The translations under genes and the position numbers were made by a program. The notes beneath the pieces were generated by a model that worked only from the letters and a program-made list of their open reading frames with translations, did no database searches and was not told where the DNA came from. From an uncultured Pseudomonadota bacterium (GTDB lineage Bacteria > Myxococcota_A > UBA796 > GCA-2862545), in contig CAIOSP010000200.1 of NCBI GenBank assembly GCA_903861005.1, positions 21,782 to 85,781 on the forward strand: 64,000 nt of DNA. Direction: 5' to 3'. Shown piece by piece: positions 50,529 to 58,445 of the stretch (within the stretch, counting starts at the first letter, position 1; the number at the start of each line of letters is the position of its first letter).

Positions 50529-50597
50529 ATGACCCAGAACGCCCGCCACCACCACCATCGGCATCCGCACATGCGGCCGGTGGAGGTTTGCGCGTAA
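50529..50597 (+). CDS. hisL: his operon leader peptide, 22 aa
   Basis: An ATG at 50529 opens a 22-codon frame ending at TAA 50595-50597. It has four consecutive His codons (50547-50558) and two more at 50562-50564 and 50568-50570, so 6 of 22 residues are His. This lies directly upstream of hisG and resembles the enterobacterial leader, which also begins Met-Thr and has a run of His. Low charged histidyl-tRNA would stall the ribosome on the run and change folding of the RNA below it. The peptide itself probably has no function. Too short to be found by length-based gene calling. Confidence 0.85.
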   Translation: MTQNARHHHHRHPHMRPVEVCA

Positions 50598-50634
50598 GCG
50601 CTCTGTTCCACCGGCTCGCCAACGCCGGTGGGAC
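50546..50634 (+). promoter_or_regulatory. Transcription-attenuator-like alternative hairpins of the his operon
   Basis: Segment 2, GCCGGTGG (50576-50583), and segment 4, GCCGGTGG (50624-50631), are identical. Both are the exact complement of segment 3, CCACCGGC (50608-50615). Pairing 3:4 forms an 11-pair stem with one wobble (50605-50615 with 50624-50634) and an 8-base loop. Pairing 2:3 forms about ten pairs (50576-50585 with 50606-50615) and excludes 3:4. The His-codon region (50552-50562) can pair imperfectly with segment 2, acting as segment 1. No T-run follows 3:4, so whether it terminates transcription unaided is open. Confidence 0.65.
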
Positions 50635-50680
50635 GTGTCAAACGAGCGGCCCCCGGCGTCCAACGCCACGGAGGCTCCCG

Positions 50681-51553
50681 TTGACGATCGTCCAAGACAA
50701 CACCATCCGCCTTGCGCTCCCCAAGGGCCGCATGGAGCAGGGCGTGTTCCAGCTCCTCACCGACGCCGGTCTGGGGGTGCGCAACACGTCGCGCGGGTAC
50801 CGGCCCACGTTCCCGCTGTCGGGTTTTGAGACCAAGATCCTCAAGCCGCAGAGCATCGTGGAGATGCTGCACCGCGGCAGCCGCGACCTGGGCTTTGCGG
50901 GTCGCGACTGGGTGATCGACAAGGGCGCCGAGCTGGTCGAGGTCCTGGACACTGGCATGGACCCGGTTCGGATCGTCGCCGCCGCCCCCCGGGAGCTGCT
51001 TGTCGATGGCCAGTTGCCCACCGGCACGTGGATCATCGCGACCGAGTACGAACGCGTCACGCAGAACTGGCTGAACGCCACCGGTTTGGACGCGAGCATC
51101 GTGCGCAGCTACGGCGCGACCGAGGTCTTCCCGCCGGAGGACGCCGACTTCATCGTCGACAACGCGGCCACGGGCTCCACGCTCGTCGCGAACGGGCTGC
51201 AGATCTTCGCGGACCTGATGACCTCGTCCACGCGCCTGTACGCCAACCCGGCGGCCATGGACAACGTGGTGAAGCGCACGCGCATCGAGCACGTGGCGCT
51301 GCTGCTCAAGTCGGTGCTCGACGCCCGCAAGCGCGTGATGGTCGAGATGAACGTGGGCGTGAACGATCTGGAGCGCGTGGTCGCGGTGCTGCCATGCATG
51401 CGCGAGCCCACGGTCAGCCGCCTCCACCACGACGCCGGCTACGCGGTCAAGGCCGCGGTGCCGCGCGATCAGCTCCCCGAGCTGGTGCCGGTGCTCAAGG
51501 CAAACGGTGCGACCGACATCGTGGTGTCAGCGCTGTCGCAGATTGTGGCCTGA
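50681..51553 (+). CDS. hisG: ATP phosphoribosyltransferase, long form
   Basis: The TTG at 50681 with GGAGG seven bases upstream gives 290 aa. RLALPKGRM opens the catalytic domain. The PRPP-binding region is VDNAATGSTLVANGL (about 151-165). The final ~75 residues (KRVMVEMNVGVNDLERVVAVLP onward) form the ACT-like regulatory domain of the long, hexameric HisG that is feedback-inhibited by histidine and needs no HisZ. It catalyses the committed first step, ATP + PRPP to phosphoribosyl-ATP. It is the first structural gene after the leader, seven bases ahead of the hisC fusion. Confidence 0.94.
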   Translation: MTIVQDNTIRLALPKGRMEQGVFQLLTDAGLGVRNTSRGYRPTFPLSGFETKILKPQSIVEMLHRGSRDLGFAGRDWVIDKGAELVEVLDTGMDPVRIVAAAPRELLVDGQLPTGTWIIATEYERVTQNWLNATGLDASIVRSYGATEVFPPEDADFIVDNAATGSTLVANGLQIFADLMTSSTRLYANPAAMDNVVKRTRIEHVALLLKSVLDARKRVMVEMNVGVNDLERVVAVLPCMREPTVSRLHHDAGYAVKAAVPRDQLPELVPVLKANGATDIVVSALSQIVA

Positions 51554-51560
51554 GGTCAAC

Positions 51561-53279
51561 GTGGCACTGCCCCAGCCCTCGCCCAACATCGTCGGCATCG
51601 TCCCGTACAAGGTGCCCCGTCACGGCGCGCCGATGGACCTGCTGCTCGACGGCATCGGCGGACTGCCGTCGCCCGTCGATCTGTTCCGCGGCCTGGACGA
51701 CGCCGATCCCGAGCTGCTGGTGCGCGCCTACCCGTCGTCCGACAAACTGGCGGCTGCGCTGGCGGCCAAGGTCGGCGTCACGCCCGACCGCCTGATCGTC
51801 ACCAGCGGCGGCGACGACGCACTCGACCGCGCGTGCCGGTCGCTGCTGGCGCCTGGCCGCTCGATCGTGCTGCCGGTGCCCACCTTCGAGATGATCGAGC
51901 GCTACGCTCGCTGGACCGGCGCCACGCTGCGCCACGTCGACTGGTCGCACGGCGACTACCCGGTCGATGCGGTGATCGCGGCGGCGGACGAGACCACCAC
52001 GGCGGTCGCGGTCGTGTCGCCCAACAACCCCACGGGCGCCGTGATCTCGGCGAGTGAGCTGCGGCGCCTGTCGGCCGCGCTTCCGAACGCCGTGCTGCTG
52101 GTGGACCTAGCCTACGTCGAGTTCGCGGACGAGGACCTCACGTCGGTCGTCGTCACGCTGCCCAACGCGGTCGGCTTTCGCACCATGTCCAAGGCCTACG
52201 GTCTGGCCGGCCTGCGCGTCGGCTACGCGTTCGGCGTGGCCGAGGTGATCGGCTGGATGCGCGCGGCGGGCAACCCGTACACGGTGTCGGGCCCGTCGAT
52301 TCACCTGGCGCTCAAGCGCCTGGTCGACGCGCACGATGTGGTGCACGCCTACATCGACCGGGTGCGCGCCCAGCGCGACGGCCTGGCCGATCTGCTCGCG
52401 GGCCTGGGCGCCAAGCCCATGCGCAGCCAAGCGAACTTCGTCTTCTCGCGCACCGACAAGGCGGACTGGGTTCGCGACGGCCTCGCCGGCCTCGGCATCG
52501 GCGTGCGCGCATGGCCCGGCCACCCCATGCTGGGTGACGCCGTCCGCATCAACGTGCCCGGTGAAGACGCCGTGCTCGAGCGCCTCACGCACGCGCTGCA
52601 GACGGTGCTCGCGCCGCAGGCGGTCCTGCTCGACATGGACGGCGTGATCGCCGACACGTCGGCCAGCTACCGCGAGTCGATCGTGCGCACCTGCGCGCAG
52701 TTCGGCGTGACGATCACCCACGCGGACATCGCCGAGGTCAAGGCCAAGGGCAACGCGAACAACGACTGGGTCGTGACGCAGCGCATCCTGGCCGCCAATG
52801 GCATCGACGTCCCGCTCGACGAGGTCACGCGCCGCTTCGAGGACCTTTACCAGGGCGTGGACGGCGTCCCCGGCCTCAAGATGACCGAGCGCCTGCTCCT
52901 GCCGCGCGCGGCGTTCGAGGCGCTGTCCAAGCGCTACCCGATCGCCATCGTCACCGGCCGACCCACCAAGGACGCGCACGAGTTCCTGGAACTGCACGAC
53001 CTCAAGCCGTTCATCCAGGTCATCGTGTGCATGGAAGACGGACCCTGCAAGCCCGACCCGTTCCCCGTGCGCGAGGCCCTGCGTCGCTTGGGCCTCACCC
53101 GCGCGTGGATGGTCGGCGACACGCCCGATGACGTACGCGCGTCTCGCGCGGCGGGCGTCGTGCCGCTCGGCGTTCCTTCCCCCGGCGAGGACGTGGCCCG
53201 CGCCACCGACACGCTCACCTCGTCGGGCGCCGCCCGCGTGCTGCCCGACATCACCCACCTCTCGGAGCTGCTGCCATGA
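51561..53279 (+). CDS. hisC: Histidinol-phosphate aminotransferase - HAD phosphatase fusion
   Basis: GTG 51561, with TGAGGT upstream, gives 572 aa. Residues 1-350 are a fold-type I aminotransferase of the HisC family: SPNNPTG at 153-159 and PLP lysine K211 in [13 protein letters not shown]. Residues 354-572 are a full HAD subfamily I phosphatase: nucleophile D358 and D360 in DMDGV, T465 in VTGRP, K497 in CKPDP and acidic VGDTPDD (518-524). In the his context the HAD half is the obvious candidate for histidinol-phosphate phosphatase, since no HisB-N or PHP-type HisJ/K gene is present. That makes the protein bifunctional for two consecutive steps. The end overlaps hisB by four bases. Confidence 0.9.
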   Translation: MALPQPSPNIVGIVPYKVPRHGAPMDLLLDGIGGLPSPVDLFRGLDDADPELLVRAYPSSDKLAAALAAKVGVTPDRLIVTSGGDDALDRACRSLLAPGRSIVLPVPTFEMIERYARWTGATLRHVDWSHGDYPVDAVIAAADETTTAVAVVSPNNPTGAVISASELRRLSAALPNAVLLVDLAYVEFADEDLTSVVVTLPNAVGFRTMSKAYGLAGLRVGYAFGVAEVIGWMRAAGNPYTVSGPSIHLALKRLVDAHDVVHAYIDRVRAQRDGLADLLAGLGAKPMRSQANFVFSRTDKADWVRDGLAGLGIGVRAWPGHPMLGDAVRINVPGEDAVLERLTHALQTVLAPQAVLLDMDGVIADTSASYRESIVRTCAQFGVTITHADIAEVKAKGNANNDWVVTQRILAANGIDVPLDEVTRRFEDLYQGVDGVPGLKMTERLLLPRAAFEALSKRYPIAIVTGRPTKDAHEFLELHDLKPFIQVIVCMEDGPCKPDPFPVREALRRLGLTRAWMVGDTPDDVRASRAAGVVPLGVPSPGEDVARATDTLTSSGAARVLPDITHLSELLP

Positions 53280-53866
53280 CCGACCGCACTGCCAGTCTGG
53301 AGCGTCGGACCCGCGAGACCTTCATCCAGGTCGCCGTGGATCTGGACGGGTCCGGCGACGCCGATGTCTCCACGGGCCTGGGCTTCCTCGATCATATGGT
53401 GACCGCGCTGTCGCGCCACAGCCGCATCGACATCGAGCTGAAGTGTGAGGGCGATCTGCACATCGACGATCACCACACCGTCGAGGACTGCGCGCTGGCG
53501 CTGGGCGACGCGCTGCGGCTGGCCGCCGGCGAGCGTCGCGGCATCCGTCGCTTCGGTCACGCCTACGCGCCGCTCGATGAAGCGCTCGCGCGCGCCGTGG
53601 TCGACCTGTCGGGCCGCCCGTGGGCCGGCGTCGACATCGGCTTCAAGCGCGAGAAGCTGGGCGACGTCAGCACCGAGAACCTGACGCACTTCCTGGAGTC
53701 GATGGCGGTCGCGGCGCGTTTGACGCTGCACGTCGACGTGCTCAAGGGCGAGAACGATCACCACCGCATCGAGGCCGCGTTCAAGGCCGTGGCCATCGCG
53801 CTGCGGACGGCGCTCGCTCCCGACGGAACCCACGACATCCCGAGCACCAAGGGGGTCCTGCTGTGA
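53276..53866 (+). CDS. hisB: Imidazoleglycerol-phosphate dehydratase
   Basis: This 196-aa monofunctional HisB lacks the N-terminal HAD phosphatase half of the enterobacterial HisB. The metal-binding motifs [16 protein letters not shown] and [17 protein letters not shown] are present. The second copy reads [20 protein letters not shown]. It dehydrates imidazole-glycerol phosphate to imidazole-acetol phosphate. The ATG overlaps the end of hisC (ATGA), and its end overlaps hisH (GTGA). Confidence 0.96.
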   Translation: MTDRTASLERRTRETFIQVAVDLDGSGDADVSTGLGFLDHMVTALSRHSRIDIELKCEGDLHIDDHHTVEDCALALGDALRLAAGERRGIRRFGHAYAPLDEALARAVVDLSGRPWAGVDIGFKREKLGDVSTENLTHFLESMAVAARLTLHVDVLKGENDHHRIEAAFKAVAIALRTALAPDGTHDIPSTKGVLL

Positions 53867-54462
53867 AGGTTGCTGTCATCCGCACCGGCACCGCCAACAT
53901 CGCGAGCGCGCTCGCGGGGTTGATGCGCGCGGGCGCCCACCCTGAGCTCACCAGCGATCCGGACGTGGTCCGTCGCGCGGACGCGGCCGTCCTCCCGGGC
54001 GTCGGCGCGTTCGGCGCGGCCCTGTCCGAGCTGCGCGAGCACGGCCTGGATCAAGCGGTGATCGAGCGCGCGAACGCCGGTCGCCCGCTGCTGTGCGTGT
54101 GCCTGGGCCTTCAGATGCTCGCGAGCGCCAGCGAAGAGTCGCCCGGCGTCACGGGCCTCGGCGTGGTGCCCGGCACCGTCACGCGCTTCCGCGGCGACGT
54201 GCGCATCCCCCAGCTCGGCTGGAACCGCATCGTGCCCACGCCCGGCGCGCGCGTGCTGACCGAGGGCTACGCCTACTTCGCGAACAGCTACAAGCTGGAG
54301 TCCATCCCCGAAGGCTGGGAGGGCGCCAGCGCCGAGCACGGCGGGTCGTTCGTCGCCGCCATCGAGCGAGGCCCGGTGATCGCCTGTCAGTTCCACCCGG
54401 AGCTGTCCGGCACCTGGGGTCTGGCGCTGCTCAAGCGCTGGCTGGAGGTCGCGGCATGCTGA
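53863..54462 (+). CDS. hisH: Imidazole glycerol phosphate synthase, glutaminase subunit
   Basis: GTG 53863 overlaps the hisB stop (GTGA). This 199-aa class I glutamine amidotransferase has the nucleophile C80 in VCLGLQML and the catalytic pair H178-x-E180 in QFHPELSG. The GVGAFGAA loop near 46-53 is present. It supplies ammonia to HisF through a heterodimer channel. The last codons overlap the hisF start by seven bases, favouring balanced synthesis of the two subunits. Confidence 0.95.
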   Translation: MKVAVIRTGTANIASALAGLMRAGAHPELTSDPDVVRRADAAVLPGVGAFGAALSELREHGLDQAVIERANAGRPLLCVCLGLQMLASASEESPGVTGLGVVPGTVTRFRGDVRIPQLGWNRIVPTPGARVLTEGYAYFANSYKLESIPEGWEGASAEHGGSFVAAIERGPVIACQFHPELSGTWGLALLKRWLEVAAC

Positions 54463-55211
54463 CCACACGCATCATCCCCTGCCTGGACGTGAAGGACGGG
54501 CGCGTCGTGAAGGGCGTGAAGTTCCAGAACCTGCGCGACGCGGGCGACCCCGCCACGCAGGCGCAGCGCTACGAAGAGACCGGCGCGGACGAGCTGGTGA
54601 TCCTGGACGTGTCCGCCACGCCCGAGGGCCGCAGCAACGCGGCCCACACCGTCGCCGCGGTGCGCGCGGTGCTCGGCATCCCGCTCACGGTCGGCGGCGG
54701 AATCCGCGCGATCGCCGACGCCGAGCGCCTGCTCGCGGCCGGCGCGGACAAGGTGAGCGTCAACACGGCGGCCGTGCATGATCCGGAGCTGATCTCCCGT
54801 CTGTCGGAGCGCTTCGGCGCGCAGTGCACCGTGCTCGGCCTGGACGCCGCGCGCGACGGCAAGGGCGGCTGGGACGTGGTGATCAACTCGGGCACCAAGC
54901 GCGTCGGCCGCGACGCCATCGAGTGGGCGCGCGAAGCGGTCGCGCGCGGCGCGGGCGAGATCCTGCTCACGTCCTGGGATCAGGATGGCACCCGCGCCGG
55001 CTACGACACCGACCTGCTGCGCGCCGTGTCGAACGCGGTCAACGTCCCGGTCATCGCGTCTGGCGGCGCCGCCAACGCCGAGCACCTGGTCGACGCGGTG
55101 CGCGCGGGCGCAGACGCCGTGCTCGCCGCCAGCATCTTCCACGACGGCGAGACCACGCCGAATGACGTCAAGGCCGTGATGGCCGCGCATGGACTGAAGG
55201 TTCGCCGATGA
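54456..55211 (+). CDS. hisF: Imidazole glycerol phosphate synthase, cyclase subunit
   Basis: This 251-aa (beta/alpha)8 barrel carries the catalytic Asp in PCLDVKDGRVVKG (D11) and the second in SWDQDGTRAGYD. The phosphate loops VGGGIR and ASGGAAN are present. It uses ammonia from HisH to convert the intermediate PRFAR into imidazole-glycerol phosphate and AICAR. It overlaps hisH upstream (seven bases) and hisA downstream (four bases). Confidence 0.96.
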   Translation: MLTTRIIPCLDVKDGRVVKGVKFQNLRDAGDPATQAQRYEETGADELVILDVSATPEGRSNAAHTVAAVRAVLGIPLTVGGGIRAIADAERLLAAGADKVSVNTAAVHDPELISRLSERFGAQCTVLGLDAARDGKGGWDVVINSGTKRVGRDAIEWAREAVARGAGEILLTSWDQDGTRAGYDTDLLRAVSNAVNVPVIASGGAANAEHLVDAVRAGADAVLAASIFHDGETTPNDVKAVMAAHGLKVRR

Positions 55212-56467
55212 TCGTCCCCTCCATCGACCTCCAAGGCGGCCAGGCCGTCCAGCTCATCGGCGGCAAGAAGCTCGCGATTGAGGCTGGCGACCCGATGCCG
55301 ATCGCCGAGCGCTTCAGCCGCGTCGGCGAGATCGCCGTCATCGACCTGGACGCCGCCATGGGCACCGGCTCCAACGCGCACCTGGTCGAGGCGCTCTGCC
55401 AGCGCTTCCCATGCCGCGTGGGCGGCGGCATCCGTGACGAGGCGACCGCGCGCCGCTGGCTTGACGCAGGCGCACGCAAGATCATCCTCGGCACCGCGGC
55501 CAAGCCCGAGCTGCTGTCCAAGCTCCCCAAGGATCGCGTGCAGGCCGCGCTCGACGCAGTGGACGGCGAGGTCGTGGTCGAAGGCTGGAAGACCAAGACG
55601 GGCGCCCGCATCGAGGAAAAGATGGCGGAGCTGCTGCCCTACGTGGGCGGCTTCCTCATCACCTTCGTCGAGCGCGAGGGTCGGCTCGGCGGCACGGCGA
55701 TCGATCGCATGGCGCCGCTGATCGCGGCCGCGGGCAAGACGCGCATCACGTTCGCCGGCGGCTTCACCACCGGCGAGGACATCGCCGAAGCGGACCGCCT
55801 GGGCGCGGACGCGCAGGTCGGCATGGCGCTGTACTCGGGTCGGCTGTCGCTGGCGGACGGCTTCTCGTCGCCGCTGCGGACCGACCGCGCGGACGGCCTG
55901 CTCGCCACCGTGGTCGTCGATCCGAACGGCCAGGCGCTCGGCCTGTGCTGGTCGAGCCAGGAGAGCCTGACGGCCGCGCTCGAAGAGGGCCGCGGCGTGT
56001 ACTGGTCGCGCTCGCGCAACGGCCTGTGGCGCAAGGGCGAGACGTCGGGCGCGGTACAGCGCCTGATCCGCGTGGACGTCGACTGCGATCGCGACGCGCT
56101 GCGCTTCGTCGTCGACCAGTCGGACCCCGGCTTCTGCCACAACGACACATGGACCTGCTGGGGCCCCGCGGCGGGCCTCTCCGGTCTGGAGCAGACCCTG
56201 CACGCGCGCAAGAAGTCCGCGCCGGAGGGCAGCTACTCCAAGCGTCTGTTCACCGACCCGACGCTGCTCGCGGCCAAGCTGCGCGAGGAGGCAGACGAGT
56301 TGGCCCGCGCGGAGTCGACCGACGAGATCGCCCACGAGGCGGCTGACGTGATCTACTTCACGATGGCGCGCATGGCGGCCGCGGGCGTCAGCCTGGAAGA
56401 GGTCGGTCGCATCCTCGACCGCCGTGCGCTCAAGATCACCCGTCGCCCCGGCGACGCGAAGACCTGA
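55208..56467 (+). CDS. hisA: HisA - HisI - HisE trifunctional fusion
   Basis: Residues 1-~225 are a HisA barrel: D7 in PSIDLQGGQAV, VGGGIRDE (71-78), D116 in AALDAVDGEVVVEGW. The usual I-x-x-D-G-T block reads FVEREGRLGG (153-162, Asp to Glu), closer to eukaryotic-type isomerases. Residues ~228-320 are a HisI phosphoribosyl-AMP cyclohydrolase with YWSRSRNGLWRKGETSG and zinc Cys C293, C310 and C317; its first motif is diverged (ALGLCWSS). Residues ~325-405 are a HisE pyrophosphohydrolase with EEADE (360-364) and EAAD (377-380). One chain would thus perform steps 2, 3 and 4. ATGA overlap with hisF; hisD follows after 12 bases. Confidence 0.92.
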   Translation: MIVPSIDLQGGQAVQLIGGKKLAIEAGDPMPIAERFSRVGEIAVIDLDAAMGTGSNAHLVEALCQRFPCRVGGGIRDEATARRWLDAGARKIILGTAAKPELLSKLPKDRVQAALDAVDGEVVVEGWKTKTGARIEEKMAELLPYVGGFLITFVEREGRLGGTAIDRMAPLIAAAGKTRITFAGGFTTGEDIAEADRLGADAQVGMALYSGRLSLADGFSSPLRTDRADGLLATVVVDPNGQALGLCWSSQESLTAALEEGRGVYWSRSRNGLWRKGETSGAVQRLIRVDVDCDRDALRFVVDQSDPGFCHNDTWTCWGPAAGLSGLEQTLHARKKSAPEGSYSKRLFTDPTLLAAKLREEADELARAESTDEIAHEAADVIYFTMARMAAAGVSLEEVGRILDRRALKITRRPGDAKT

Positions 56468-56479
56468 TCCGGAGGACCG

Positions 56480-57739
56480 ATGGGCCTGCGCCGCATCACG
56501 CCGAGTGAGCTCCCCTCCGGTCGCCGCGATCCGGTCGACGCGGACACGCTCGCCGCCGCCGCCCGCATCGTGGGCGACGTGCGCGACGGCGGAGAGGCCG
56601 CGCTGCGCGGCTACGCCGAGCGCTTCGGCGACATCGCCGTGGGCGCGCCGCTGGTGTTCGGGCCCGACTTGCTCGCCGCTGCGCGCGACGCGCTACCCGC
56701 CACCGATCGCGCGCTGCTGGAGCGCACCGCCGACCGGATCCGGGCGTTCGCCACCTCGCAGCGCAACGCCATCCAGGAGATCGACGTCGCCGTGCCGGGC
56801 GGCCGCGCAGGACACACCGTGTCGCCGGTGGATCGCGCGGGCTGCTACGCGCCGGGCGGCCGCTTCCCGTTGCCGTCCAGCGTGCTGATGACCGCCGTCA
56901 CCGCGCGCGCCGCGGGGGTCGCCGAGGTGATCGTCGCGTCCCCTCGCCCCACCCAGGTCACGCTCGCCGCCGCCGCCATCGCCGGCGTAGACGCGCTCGT
57001 GCCGCTCGGTGGCGCGCACACAATCGCCGCCCTGGCCTACGGCTGCGGTGCCATCCCCGCGGTCGACGTGATCGTCGGCCCCGGCAACCGCTGGGTCACG
57101 GCCGCCAAGCAGCTGATCGTCGGTCGCACCGGCATCGACATGCTCGCGGGCCCGTCTGAGCTCGTGGTCTTGGCCGACGACTCCGCCGATCCGGAGACGA
57201 TCGCCGCCGACCTGTTGGGCCAGGCCGAGCACGATCCGGACGCGCGCCCGATCCTGGTGACGCCGTCGGTGGCGCTCGCCGACGCCGTGGACGCTGCGCT
57301 CGAGCGACAGCTGGCGATCCTGCCGACCGCGGACACCGCCAGGCCCGCGTGCGCCGGGGGCTTCACGGTGCTGTGCGCGTCGCTCGACGAGGCGGTCGCG
57401 GTCTGCGATCAGATCGCGCCCGAGCACCTCGAGGTGATCACCCGGGACGCGGACGCGATCGCCAAGCGGCTTCGTCACTACGGCGGCCTGTTCATCGGCG
57501 GCGGGTCCGCCGAGGTGCTGGGCGACTACGGCGTGGGACCCAACCACGTGCTGCCCACCGGCAGCACCGCGCGGTTCACGGGCGGCCTGTCGGTGCTGCA
57601 CTTCCTGCGCGTGCGCACCTGGCTGCGCATGGAGGAGGGCGACGCCGCGCAGGCGGTCGCGCGCGACGCCGCACAGCTGGCGCGCCTTGAGGGGCTGGAA
57701 GGCCACGCCCGCAGCGCTGAGCGACGCGTTCGTCGCTGA
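56480..57739 (+). CDS. hisD: Histidinol dehydrogenase
   Basis: This 419-aa protein has a GGAGG ahead of its ATG. HisD hallmarks are the YAPGGRFPLPSSVLM block, VGPGNRWVTAAKQLIVG, GPSELVVLAD, QAEHDPDA (zinc Gln and His) and IAPEHLEVITRD with the catalytic Glu-His. It oxidises histidinol to histidine in two NAD-dependent steps, the last of the pathway. It is the final gene of the operon; the M50 peptidase gene starts 39 bases later with no hairpin in between. Confidence 0.96.
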   Translation: MGLRRITPSELPSGRRDPVDADTLAAAARIVGDVRDGGEAALRGYAERFGDIAVGAPLVFGPDLLAAARDALPATDRALLERTADRIRAFATSQRNAIQEIDVAVPGGRAGHTVSPVDRAGCYAPGGRFPLPSSVLMTAVTARAAGVAEVIVASPRPTQVTLAAAAIAGVDALVPLGGAHTIAALAYGCGAIPAVDVIVGPGNRWVTAAKQLIVGRTGIDMLAGPSELVVLADDSADPETIAADLLGQAEHDPDARPILVTPSVALADAVDAALERQLAILPTADTARPACAGGFTVLCASLDEAVAVCDQIAPEHLEVITRDADAIAKRLRHYGGLFIGGGSAEVLGDYGVGPNHVLPTGSTARFTGGLSVLHFLRVRTWLRMEEGDAAQAVARDAAQLARLEGLEGHARSAERRVRR

Positions 57740-57778
57740 CCCCTGGACGATTCCCCTCTTCGGCCGTAGGGTTGCGCC

Positions 57779-58420
57779 ATGGACTGGCTCGTCGAACGAC
57801 TGATGAACATGGTGCCCGTGCTGCTGTCGCTCAGCGTGCACGAGTTCGCGCACGCGTGGTCGGCCCACAAGCTGGGTGACGAGACCGCGGCGGAGGCGGG
57901 ACGGCTGACGCTGGACCCCTCCGCGCACATCGACCCGATCGGCACGCTGCTGCTGCCGCTGCTCGGCGTCCCGTTCGGCTGGGCCAAGCCGGTGCCGGTC
58001 AACCCGATGCGCTTCCGGCCGGACGTCGACAAGAACTGGGGCATGATGGTGACCGCGGCCGCGGGCCCCATCTCGAACGTGCTGCTGGCGATCACCTGCG
58101 TGCTTGTGCTGGCGCTCGCGTTTGTGGTGGTGCCGCACCACTTCATCCCGCTGCAGCTCATGGAGCGCGCGATCGCCGTGAACATCGCGCTGGCGATCTT
58201 CAACATGATCCCCGTGCCGCCGCTGGACGGCAGCCGTGTGGTGGCGGGGCTGCTGCCGCGGAGCGCCTGGCCTGCGTGGAAGACGTTCACGCGCTTCTCG
58301 CCGATCGTGTTGATGCTCATCGTCCTGTCGCCGGGCCGCTTCACCGCCTCGCTGTACCAGAAGCCCATCGAGTGGACCTTCTCCATGCTCGACGCGCTCA
58401 TCAAGCTGCTCGGCGGCTGA
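57779..58420 (+). CDS. Site-2-protease-like M50 family membrane metallopeptidase
   Basis: This 213-aa protein has about five membrane helices. The zinc site is H21-E-F-A-H25 in the first helix and D150 in FNMIPVPPLDGSR. The KPVPVNPMRFR loop and TAAAGPISN motif are typical of the short YwhC/Rv-type S2P group, which has no PDZ domain. These enzymes cut membrane-buried substrates such as anti-sigma factors; no target is encoded nearby. It lies between hisD and the DUF2167 gene on the same strand and could be cotranscribed with either. Confidence 0.9.
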   Translation: MDWLVERLMNMVPVLLSLSVHEFAHAWSAHKLGDETAAEAGRLTLDPSAHIDPIGTLLLPLLGVPFGWAKPVPVNPMRFRPDVDKNWGMMVTAAAGPISNVLLAITCVLVLALAFVVVPHHFIPLQLMERAIAVNIALAIFNMIPVPPLDGSRVVAGLLPRSAWPAWKTFTRFSPIVLMLIVLSPGRFTASLYQKPIEWTFSMLDALIKLLGG

Positions 58421-58445
58421 TCCACTCCGCTCCCTGGGAACCGCC

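Noticed and set aside
50529..50680. T-box riboswitch upstream of hisG
   Set aside because: No T-box consensus sequence or specifier hairpin is visible, whereas a His-rich leader frame with alternative stems is.
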